Positions 46,780 through 55,595 of a stretch of 64,000 bases of DNA are shown one piece after another. A model generated the notes under the pieces. It made no database searches. It worked only from the letters and a program-made list of their open reading frames with translations, and was not told the DNA's origin. The position numbers and the translations under genes are program-made. Each line of letters begins with the position of its first letter. Within the stretch, counting starts at the first letter, position 1. This stretch comes from Tieghemostelium lacteum (taxonomy: Eukaryota > Evosea > Eumycetozoa > Dictyosteliales > Raperosteliaceae), in contig LODT01000034.1 in NCBI GenBank assembly GCA_001606155.1, positions 97,665 through 161,664 of the forward strand. Reading direction: 5' to 3'.

Positions 46780-47400
46780 TTACCAAAATGACCACGATTC
46801 TCTTCAATGGCTATAGATATTTTAAAAAGTATAAATATAATTAAAAAGCACATGGTACAGGTAAATCTATTGTATTAGATTTCATTTCAAGACTTGTATT
46901 AGGAGTATCAATTACTCACACGGTTTCAAATCCTTCAATTCTTGACCTGATAATTTTAATAGTGAATTGTCAGGAAAGATTCTTTTAGTTTTAAGAATTT
47001 CCTGCTCCAATACAAGTCAATGGAAAAAGATTGCTGATAAACTTAAAAACTTTATCACTGGTAGTAGATTATTGATTTAAGAAAAAATTATTCAAAATAC
47101 TATCATTATTTCAATCATAGATGTGCTATTAAATTGAAAGTACAGATAGAATAATTGTAGCAACAGATGTATCCAATGTATAAATAATAGAAATAAATCT
47201 TTAGATTAGAAAGATCCCAAAATCTGAATTAAAAATAGATATTGTTTGTTATTCATTGAATACTGATAGTGAAGTAATTAAATTTACCAATGAATGGATA
47301 GCTAGTATTGACGGTATTATATGAAAAGAAAATACAGTCACTGTTGATATATTAAAAAGAATTACTTCTAAAAAAAATAAATAAACTTAATACTATTAAA
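46780..47400 (+). pseudogene. Possible helicase-like relic
   Basis: A Walker A-like AHGTGKSIVLDFISRL is readable near 46852–46900, followed after a stop and frame change by (S)QWKKIADKLKNF, and later by STDRIIVATDVSN near 47145–47180, reminiscent of the IVLATNIAETS motif of DEAH helicases. Multiple stops and shifts show there is no intact gene. The helicase assignment rests on two short motifs and is tentative. Confidence 0.3.
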
Positions 47401-47833
47401 AAAGAATAATTAATTACCCTCTTCTTCTTCTTGATAGATTAACTGGTTTATCATTATCAGGTATTGATTATGCATATTCTATCATTTCTTTTGCTTCATT
47501 TGTATATTTAATTTGTCTATTAGTTTTTGTTAATTTTAATGAATTAAATTTTATTTACAGTACTTCAATGAAAAAATTCAATGTGAACAGTTATAAATAG
47601 AAGAAGTTGGGTAAATAACTGACAATCCAATTATCATAATTGTTTGATAAATAATTGATGGAATCGATATTGATAGTGAATAAATCTGTTTTTAATAATG
47701 TTATTTTGTTTATATATTAACTTTAATTGTCTTAATGACATAATGATAACGTGTATAATCCATGTAATAATGATCTAAATTTGGATAATTGTGAAAATTG
47801 TAGAGGATAGCTAAAGTGAGGGTGCTATATTAG

Positions 47834-48436
47834 TCACTTGGTTTTATTCTGATATATTTTATTCAACTCATCTCTGGTGTATCTCTTGTAATTTATAAAA
47901 TTTTCATAAGTTCCATACTCAAATTTGATTGTAAAGACTGTGTTTTGAGGGTCATTAAAAAATAATACTTCCAATCTACCTTCTCTTGTTTTGTAATACA
48001 TTTCAGCTTCACCTTGGAAAGGAACAATTGATTCTAGATTTTCGATAAATGATATAGTCGTACCATCTTCCAAAGAGAGAGCATCTCTATAGTCCCTTGA
48101 TGAGTTCTTGTTGGTGTAAATGTACCCATCATTGGGAAGTTTGATATTAATAAATTTTCTTGTACTACCATTATAGAAAGATATTTCTTTTGTTATTGTA
48201 GCTCTCCAATTTTTATCTTCATATGGAAAAATAACCGAGGCTTTTGAATAAGAATCAAAATCAAAGCTCAATTGGTTAGATCCTAGAGAAGTTTTAAAAC
48301 TTATAAAGACGTCATGCAATGTTTGGATAGATAATTTGTTGTTAAGAAATTCACCCATAATTTTTCCTATTAATTCCTTATTGTCTAATTCTCTAAGTTC
48401 TCTCCCTTGAAATTGAATAACAATATTTTCTGACAT
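47834..48436 (-). CDS. Hypothetical protein, family not recognised
   Basis: Single-exon ORF of 200 residues with an ATG in good A-rich context (48436). It is predicted soluble with mixed alpha/beta character: an N-terminal helix region (ELIGKIMGEFLNNKLSIQTLHD), then alternating strands (QLSFDFDSYSKASVIFPY; GRLEVLFFNDPQNTVFTIKFEYG), ending in a Lys-rich helix. There is no signal peptide, membrane helix or cysteine cluster. It is intact although it sits between decayed sequences and inside the interval bounded by the direct repeat. It may be a dictyostelid-specific or element-borne gene; no function is proposed. Confidence 0.55.
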   Translation of the reverse strand: MSENIVIQFQGRELRELDNKELIGKIMGEFLNNKLSIQTLHDVFISFKTSLGSNQLSFDFDSYSKASVIFPYEDKNWRATITKEISFYNGSTRKFINIKLPNDGYIYTNKNSSRDYRDALSLEDGTTISFIENLESIVPFQGEAEMYYKTREGRLEVLFFNDPQNTVFTIKFEYGTYENFINYKRYTRDELNKIYQNKTK

Positions 48437-48765
48437 TATATATTCACTAGTAATAGAAAAAAAAAAGGTGGAAAATTAAAATAAAGAAATAAATAAAGTT
48501 TTAGATCAAGCTTCCATGGTTGGAGTGAGATTAGAAAATCTGAGAGATATAAAAGGTAAGGAAAAAAATTTTGGGTTTATTTGATTTTATTTTGTTAAAT
48601 TACCGCTTGGTTATTAAAATAAACCCCAAAGCATGAGTTCATTAAATTCATAGTCGAATTTTTTATTTTTCCAAGTCATCACACCACATTAATTAATATG
48701 TGATAAACAAATACACAAGTCCATTTTTGGGTTTGATTTGATTGAGAGAACGTTTTTTTGTAGCA
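48437..48765. other. Intergenic upstream of the orphan ORF
   Basis: 329 bp, A/T-rich. A run of A precedes the orphan ORF start. No other feature was seen. Confidence 0.4.
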
Positions 48766-49148
48766 TTATAGCAATGAATAAATAGGTGCTTTATACAAAC
48801 CAGCAGTGTTAAAATAGTGATTGGACCTCTTGACTAAGGATTTAATGATTTTATGACGACATTCTATCCCAAAATTGGCAAACCTGGTCAGTGAAAATCC
48901 ATACTTTTCAGTCCAAATAGGAATGTGATCTATTAGGGTGTGAAAATAGCTTGTTAAGTTGTCTTCTTTAAACATTTCCAAATATAAGAACCAAATGACA
49001 GGGAAAGACGCATCCATTTATCTTTTTTGATGACCAGATTATCTTGTTTAATAGCCCACAACATAAAGGTAAATAGATCCCAGAGCTTTCGGAGATTTGA
49101 CAGCTTCTCATTATGAAAAGTTATCAATTGTAAGAGATTTACAATCAA
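48766..49148 (-). pseudogene. Transposase-like or domesticated-element fragment, frameshifted
   Basis: Two overlapping minus-strand frames join into one product: LITFHNEKLSNLRKLWDLF ... AIKQDNLVIKKDK in the first, then MDASFPVIWFLYLEMFKED, YFHTLIDHIPIWTEKYGFSL and FANFGIECRHKIIKSLVKR in the second. The pattern of a short Y-x-H-x-L segment, then a Trp/Tyr-Gly stretch, then a G-x-E-x-x-H-K block resembles the C-terminal part of element-encoded proteins common in dictyostelid and other eukaryote genomes. The frame change lies near 49018. It is neither complete nor functional here, and the family assignment is tentative. Confidence 0.35.
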
Positions 49149-49220
49149 TGAGGATAATAGAATTCAATTCAAAACCATCAACTTCTAAACATTAGCTCTT
49201 CATTTTGGTGTGTGCAATTA
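49116..49220 (+). repeat. Direct repeat, right copy
   Basis: 105 bp matching 46637–46743 in the same orientation, 2.4 kb away. It overlaps the start of the transposase-like fragment on the other strand. No obvious target-site duplication was seen around either copy. Confidence 0.85.
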
Positions 49221-49610
49221 TTATCAATAACCATGGTTTATCTATCAACATTCAATTTCAATTAATTAAATATCAATACAATAAAAAAAATAATATTTTG
49301 GAACCAATATTCATCTTCATTATCAGTTTCTTTTGGAGATTCTATTCTGGTATCTTTACAATATATTGATTAAGTAGAACAGATACTTATATAAATATAA
49401 ATATAACTCTGTGACTTCCATTTTATCTTAAACTCTTCTTGTTCAAGTTAATGAAATTGAGTTGAGAAAATAGAAAGGAATTCAAGAAATAATAATTGTA
49501 GTGACTTAATTGAGTTGAAAATTCAAAAATGAAAATATTTTTTTTTTACACTTATTTTCATTTTTCAGATAGGATATCCTTTTTGGAAAAGAAGAGATTT
49601 TGTAGAAATA
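49221..49610. other. Intergenic upstream of sf3b2
   Basis: 390 bp, A/T-rich. A T-rich tract ending in CATTTTTCAG just before 49570 looks like a 3' splice site, so sf3b2 may have an intron in its 5' UTR. Confidence 0.4.
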
Positions 49611-51492
49611 ATGGAAAGTGATAAAGTAGAGTTAAATAGTAACAGTAATGGTACTAATGTAAATAAAAAGAAACTAAAGTTTCAAAAGAAAAAAGAACAA
49701 AAGAAAAAACAAAAGTTAAAGAAGATACTGGAATCCAAGACGTCGACTAATGGCAATCATATACATAGTAATGGAAATGGAAGTGTGGAGAAAAAGTATG
49801 AGAGTGATGATATAGGTTTTAAACTGGATGAAAATGATCCAACTTTTGATTTTTACTCTAAATTGTTAAATCATTTTGATGGCAACGATCAAGAACAGTC
49901 TCAACAGCAACAACAGTCTACAGATACAATAGATAAATCAGAGAAAGACAATGAGAAATCTAATGAAATTGAAAATACAGATAACAAAACTAGTGAGAAT
50001 GGAGATGACTCAAAACCCACTGAAAAAGATAAAGAAAAAAAACTTTCAAATAAAGAAAGAAAAAGACAACAAAGAGCTAATTTACCAGTTTTAAAACAAT
50101 TAGTAGATAGACCTGATGTAGTAGAGGTAAGATTAAATAGATTTTATAGAATATAGATAAAGAATATAGACATACTAATGAAAATGATTAATTTTATAGC
50201 TACACGATGTAAATTCACCAAATCCAGGGTTATTAATAGGTTTGAAGTCAACTAGAAATACAATATCAGTACCAGCACATTGGTGTCAGAAGAGAAAGTA
50301 TTTGCAGGGTAAAAGAGGTTATGTTAAACCACCTTTTGAATTACCAAGTTTTATAGCAGCAACAGGAATTTCAAAGATTAGAGATGCAATTTTACAAAAG
50401 GAACAAAAGAAATCGTCAAAACAGAAACAGAGGGAGAGATTGCAACCAAAGATGAGATCGATGGATATAGATTACGAGGTTTTGAGAGATGCATTCTTTA
50501 TTCATCAGACTAAACCAAAGTTATCGGTGATTGGTGACTTGTATTATGAAGGTAAAGAATTTGAAGTTTCTATAAAGAACAAGAAACCTGGTCAGTTGAG
50601 TCAGGAGTTGAAGAGGGCTTTGGGTATGCAGGATAACTCTCCTCCTCCTTGGTTGATTTATATGCAGAGCTTTGGACCTCCACCTTCATATCCTAATCTA
50701 AAGGTACCTGGTGTAAATGCACCTATACCTGAAGGTGCACAGTATGGTACACATATAGGAGGATGGGGTAAACCACTTTTAAATGAGTTTGGTAAACCTT
50801 TGTTTGAGGCTTATACAAGTCAGCAGACGAATGTGGTGACAATGAATGACAATGGAGAGGAGATTGTAAGAGAGTATTGGGGTGAGTTGATACCTGAGGA
50901 AGAGGTGGAAGAGGAAGAAGAGGAAGAGGATCAGCAACAAGATGACCAAGAAAATCAACAAGATGGAAACAGTCTAGAGGAAATGGACCAGAGTAATGAT
51001 GGTCAAAGCAGTGTACCTTCAGGTTTGGAGACACCCGATCTTATAGATATACGTAAACATCGTATGAACATGGACCCTAACGGACCTAAACAATTGTACC
51101 AAGTACTAGAACAACAAAATGTGAATAATAACAATAACAGTGGATTCATGGAATCTACACATCGATATCAAATACCACAGGTAATTAGAAATAGCACTAG
51201 TCAATCTAGTGCTAGAGGTGGAGGTGCAACTGGAAATAGAGTGGATATTATAAAATCACATCGAACTGGACCTGTAGATATCAATTTTAATCCATCAGAA
51301 TTAGAGAATCTCAATGAAATCAGTGAGGATCTCATTAAGAAGAAATATGAACAAGCTGTAGCAGCAACTCAAGATAACTATCGTAACAAACAATCAAAAG
51401 ATGACTATTCAGATTTAATAGAAGAACAATCTAAAAAAAGAAAACAACAATTACAAAAAGAGCAAGATAAATTAAAGAAATTTAAATTTTAA
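49611..51492 (+). CDS. sf3b2: Splicing factor 3B subunit 2 (SAP145)
   Basis: Two exons, 49611–50126 and 50200–51492 (intron 73 bp, phase 0), giving 602 residues. SF3B2 is part of the U2 snRNP SF3b complex and contacts pre-mRNA near the branch site. After a Lys/Gln-rich N-terminus, the conserved core runs PAHWCQKRKYLQGKRGYVKP, PFELPSFIAATGI, DLYYEGKEFE, PPPWLIYMQSFGPPPSYPNL and GGWGKPLL, followed by the acidic stretch and SVPSGLETPDLIDIRKHR. The C-terminus YSDLIEEQSKKRKQQ ... KKFKF matches the family end. It is shorter than human SF3B2 (895), mostly because the N-terminal SAP-containing part is missing. The intron sits in the conserved VVE|LHDV junction. Confidence 0.95.
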
Positions 51493-51831
51493 CTTATTCT
51501 ATTTCAAACTCCATTTGCGTTTTTTTTTATTTTAATAGTTTATTGGGTAGTGACTCAAAAAGTCATTTCAAAAGTTTATTTTTGTAATATAACTTAAAAT
51601 GTTATCAAAATAGTTTGTCAAGTTGAATAAAGTTATTTTACCAAAATTGTATTTTTTTTAAAATTTTAAAAAAAAACCCTACCACAAACAGTGGAGTTTT
51701 TTTTTAAACAAATTGTGTGGTGCGTCATCACTTTTTGTGACTCAAAAAACAAACTCAATGAAATAAAAATTTTTTTTTTTTTCATTTAGTCTTCAAAAAC
51801 TCTAACAAATTATATATATATAAAGTTTAAA
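51493..51831. promoter_or_regulatory. Calreticulin promoter region with two TGACTCA sites
   Basis: 339 bp between sf3b2 and crtA, both on the plus strand. TGACTCA occurs at 51551–51557 and 51738–51744, the first inside the inverted repeat TGACT-CAAAA-AGTCA; TGCGTCA lies at 51721. TGACTCA is the bZIP (AP-1/Gcn4-type) core. Two copies in so A/T-rich a stretch are more than expected, but function is inferred. Confidence 0.4.
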
Positions 51832-53242
51832 ATGAAACTTTTAAATTTAACTTTATTAATTGTTGCAATTGTTGGTGTTGCTTCTGCAACTATCCACTTC
51901 CAAGAAAACTTTGACAGTAAGAATCAACCCATCTCCTTACCTTTCAATCTAATAGATATAGATATTGATATTGATCTTACCCATCAATCAACATCTATAA
52001 TCTAAAAATAATATTCACAAAAATAAAATTAACAAATATACTAATATTACCTATTAAATTACTATTATTGTAGATGACTGGGAAAACAGATGGGTTACCT
52101 CAGATTGGAAAGTCAAAGAAGGTCAATCTGGTAAATTTGTACACACAGCAGGTAAATGGTATGGTTCAGAATCAAATAAAGGTATCCAAACCTCACAAGA
52201 TGCTAGATTTTATGCAGTCTCTGCTAAATTCCCAGAGTTCTCAAATGAAGGTAAAGATTTAGTTTTACAATACACTGTCAAACAAGAAAACAAAGTTGAC
52301 TGTGGTGGTTCATATATTAAATTGCTCCCAGCTGGTCTTGACCAAGAGAACTTTGGTGGTGATTCTGAATACTCTATTATGTTTGGTCCAGATCAATGTG
52401 GTACCCAAAAGAGAGTCCATGTCATTCTTAACTACAAAGGAAAGAACCATTTGATCAAGAAGGAAATCAGCAAGGTTGAAACTGATCAATTGACTCACCA
52501 ATACACTTTGATTATCCACCCAGATAACACCTACGCTGTTCTCGTTGATAACAATGAAGTCCAAACTGGTTCACTCTTTGAAGATTGGGATATTTTACCA
52601 GCCAAACAAATCAAGGATCCAAAACAATCTAAACCAGTTGACTGGGTTGATGTCAAGGAAATTGACGATCCAGAAGATATTAAACCAGCTGACTACGATT
52701 CAATCCCAGCTACTGTTGTAGACCCAGAAGCCGTCAAACCAGAAGACTGGAATGATGAAGATGATGGTGAATGGGAAGCCCCAACTATTGCCAACCCAGA
52801 CTTCAAGGGTGAATGGAAAGCCAAGAAGATTGCAAACCCAGCCTACAAAGGTGAATGGGTTCACCCAATGATTGACAATCCAGAATACAAAGAAGACGCC
52901 TCTGTCTACGTATTCCCTAAACTCAGTTATGTTGGTTTTGAATTGTGGCAAGTTAAATCTGGTTCCATTTTTGACCACATTATTGTTACTGACTCTGTTG
53001 AAGAAGCCAAGGAATTCTCTGAAAAGAACTTTGTTGCCAACCAAGAATCTGAAAAGAAAATGTTTGATGAACAAGAAGAAAAAAGAGTAGCCGAAGAAAA
53101 GAAGAAAGCTGAAGAAGCTAAAGCTGCTCAAGCTGAAGAAGCTGGTGATATTGAAGATGATGAAGAATTAGTCCACGAAACCAAAAAAGACTCCAAACCA
53201 TCTAAACCATCAAAGAAAACCGAAGGTCACGATGAACTCTAA
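51832..53242 (+). CDS. crtA: Calreticulin, ER calcium-binding chaperone
   Basis: Two exons, 51832–51916 and 52074–53242 (intron 157 bp, phase 1), giving 417 residues. Calreticulin retains and folds glycoproteins in the ER lumen and stores calcium. It has a signal peptide (MKLLNLTLLIVAIVGVASA), an N-domain with the family stretch DWENRWVTSDWK and DCGGSYIKLLPAGLDQE, and a P-domain of proline-rich repeats (DPKQSKPVDWV, DPEDIKPADYD, DPEAVKPEDW, then two GEW repeats). An acidic/Lys-rich C-domain ends in HDEL, the ER retention signal. The exon 1 junction falls at the conserved QENFD position right after the signal peptide. The length is near that of the D. discoideum protein. Confidence 0.97.
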
Positions 53243-53442
53243 ACATCATTTAGTTCCTCTTTATAATAAAAATAAATAACATTAGTCAAACACATAACAA
53301 AAAAACCTCTTTAGTGTTAATTCATTATTTCTTTTGAGTGGATAAACATTTACCTTTCAAAAATGAATATGGGGTTTGGAAATTGAAATTAAATTTACAA
53401 TATTTATTATTTATATTATAATGTGATAAAGAGGGTTTGAAT

Positions 53443-54401
53443 TTACAATTTTTGTTTATATAGAGCTTCAAGACATGCTTTACCACCAGAGATTTCTAAT
53501 TTTGTTTTTTCTTCATTACTTAAAAAGTCATTGGAAAGTCTATTTGCAAGGATAATAGTAGCAGCAGCAGCTTTAATTGGTGCAACTGATCTTGTTGCTA
53601 AATGATACAATTGAAAAGTTTCCATTTCCAAAGTTTTAATATTTTTGTGAGTTTGAATCAATTGATCAATTAATTTATCATTTTGATCATCAAAATTTGG
53701 ATCAATTCTACCTTGACTACTATAAAATGAATCTGCTGATGCATTAGTACCTGTTACAATTCTTTCTTCACCATATTGTGATACAAATTCACTTCTTAGC
53801 TATATTAAAATAAAATATTGATAAATTAATAAATCTCAGATTTATAAAATAATTATAAATACATCTTAAATTATATACTTAATCATATACTAACATTTTC
53901 AAAAAGTTCAGGATCAGATTCACAAGGTAAAGAAATATCATATGGTGAAATATTTGATGGTTTTGAAGGGTGCCAATAATCAGGATTTCTTCTGATGAGA
54001 ACAGAGTCTTTGGCAATGGCTAATGAGCCTACTGGAACATTGGTTACAGAACCACATGTACCATAACGTATGACTGCCATTGGACCATTGACAACATATC
54101 TACCTTCACGAACAAGGAAATCCATCATTGGAATACCCATACCTATAGAGACAATACTCATAGGTACACCTTTATAGGCACCTGTATAGGTTACAAATCC
54201 TCTGTGTTTTCTAATTTCAATTTTAACATCAGTGTCTAAGAGTTTAGAGAGTTTTTCAGCTCTTTCATAGTCTCCAACAGTTAGAACACGTTGTGCTAAT
54301 TCTTCTTTTTTACAGCCCAAATGATAGACAGTGCCACTGGCATCTACTGGGAAATTAGCATTCTTTATGTTTCCTACTGGTGTTTCTTCTTTTGTATTCA
54401 T
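53443..54401 (-). CDS. Uridine phosphorylase (nucleoside phosphorylase family)
   Basis: Two exons, 53895–54401 and 53443–53799 (intron 99 bp, phase 0, donor GTTAGT), giving 287 residues. It cleaves uridine with phosphate to uracil and ribose-1-phosphate in pyrimidine salvage. Landmarks: VYHLGCKKEELAQRVLTVGDYERA, then GFVTYTGAYKGVPMSIVSIGMGIPMMDF (phosphate site), VIRYGTCGSV and VGSLAIAKDSV. In exon 2, FYSSQGRID and the ribose-binding LEMETFQLYHLA complete the active site. The hexameric uridine rather than purine phosphorylase class is suggested by the RYGTCGSV and LEMET forms; a broader specificity cannot be excluded. Confidence 0.88.
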
Positions 54402-54821
54402 TTTTTTTGATATATCAGATATTAATAATGAAAAATGAAAAATTAAAAAAAAAAATTAAAATTATAATATCTTTTGAATGTGTCTAACTGGTGTTTTTGT
54501 TTGGAAATTTCAAAAAAGATCTTCATTGTCATTCTCAAACCTTCCATTAATACTTTTTTTGTTTCCAAAAACACACCAATGTTGTTTATAATAAAAATTT
54601 TAAACTATTCTGATTAAGTAATTATCATCAACATTCACCCACTTTTCCAAACTTATCGAATTGTTTTTTATTTTTATTTTTTAAAAAAGTCTCTATTTTC
54701 AGTGCGAATGGCAGTCAGAAAATCAAAATATTAACAACTAATTTGAATAATCTATTTGTATTTAGTATATTTAATTTTTTTTTTAAATGGTTAAATAATA
54801 TATATTATATATAATATAAAA
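54402..54821. other. Intergenic, divergent promoter
   Basis: 420 bp between divergent genes (uridine phosphorylase and HPP protein). A/T-rich, with A and T runs and a (TA)n-like stretch just before the HPP start. No other feature was seen. Confidence 0.5.
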
Positions 54822-55529
54822 ATGGAAACAGAAATGAAAACTATAGGAAAGGAGAGTGGATTTTCAGAAGATACTGAAATCCACATACCCCCTAATACCT
54901 CTAATAATAACAATGTAACAGATTTAAACAAAAATAATATTGGTACCAATGGAGCAGATAAACCAATTAAGATAACATTTAAAGATTGGTTCAAAAACTA
55001 TTTGAATAAATTTCGTACTAAAGAACGTTCACCACCAATGACAACGGTTGAGGATATGATATTTTCATTTATTGGTTCCATTTTGGGAATTGGTTTAGTG
55101 GCAGCACTACATTTTCATGTGACTACAGAAAGAGATTTTCAATTTCTCATAGGTTCATTTGCAGCCTCTGCAGTTTTGATATTTGGTGCTGTTAAAAGTC
55201 CATTAGCACAACCAAGAAATCTGGTACTTGGTCACTTTGTATCTGCAATTGTTGGTTGTACAGTACGAGTTGCCTTGTATAATGTAAATATTGCATTTTC
55301 TTGTGCACTTTCAGTATCAATTGCCATTGTAGCAATGCATCTAACAAAATCATTACATCCACCTGGTGGAGCAACTGCAATGATTGCCATTCTCAATAGA
55401 GAAGAGATGTGGCATGGTTACTTTTATATATTTATGCCAGTTCTAACAGGTGCACTAGCCATGTTATTAGTAGCATTAATTGTAAATAATATGGCACCTA
55501 ATAGGAAATATCCTGTATTTTGGATATAA
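54822..55529 (+). CDS. HPP-family integral membrane protein
   Basis: Single-exon gene of 235 residues. The motif SLHPPGGATAMIAIL (about 185–199) names the HPP family, whose plant members transport nitrite across chloroplast membranes. An N-terminal hydrophilic region of about 80 residues precedes four or five hydrophobic helices: FIGSILGIGLVAALHF, LIGSFAASAVLIFGAV, FSCALSVSIAIVAMHL and FMPVLTGALAMLLVALIV. The PLAQPRNLVLGH stretch between helices 2 and 3 is also conserved. The subcellular location and substrate here are unknown. It converges with the TBC gene, with 66 bp between the ends. Confidence 0.88.
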   Translation: METEMKTIGKESGFSEDTEIHIPPNTSNNNNVTDLNKNNIGTNGADKPIKITFKDWFKNYLNKFRTKERSPPMTTVEDMIFSFIGSILGIGLVAALHFHVTTERDFQFLIGSFAASAVLIFGAVKSPLAQPRNLVLGHFVSAIVGCTVRVALYNVNIAFSCALSVSIAIVAMHLTKSLHPPGGATAMIAILNREEMWHGYFYIFMPVLTGALAMLLVALIVNNMAPNRKYPVFWI

Positions 55530-55595
55530 ATAAAATCTTCAATTAGATTAATTATATATTTTGTGTAATGATTTAAAGTAGTACAATCAAGATCT

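Noticed and set aside
46637-49220. LTR retrotransposon with 106-bp terminal repeats
   Set aside because: No TG...CA ends, primer-binding site, reverse transcriptase or target-site duplication was found. The repeat is kept only as a direct repeat.
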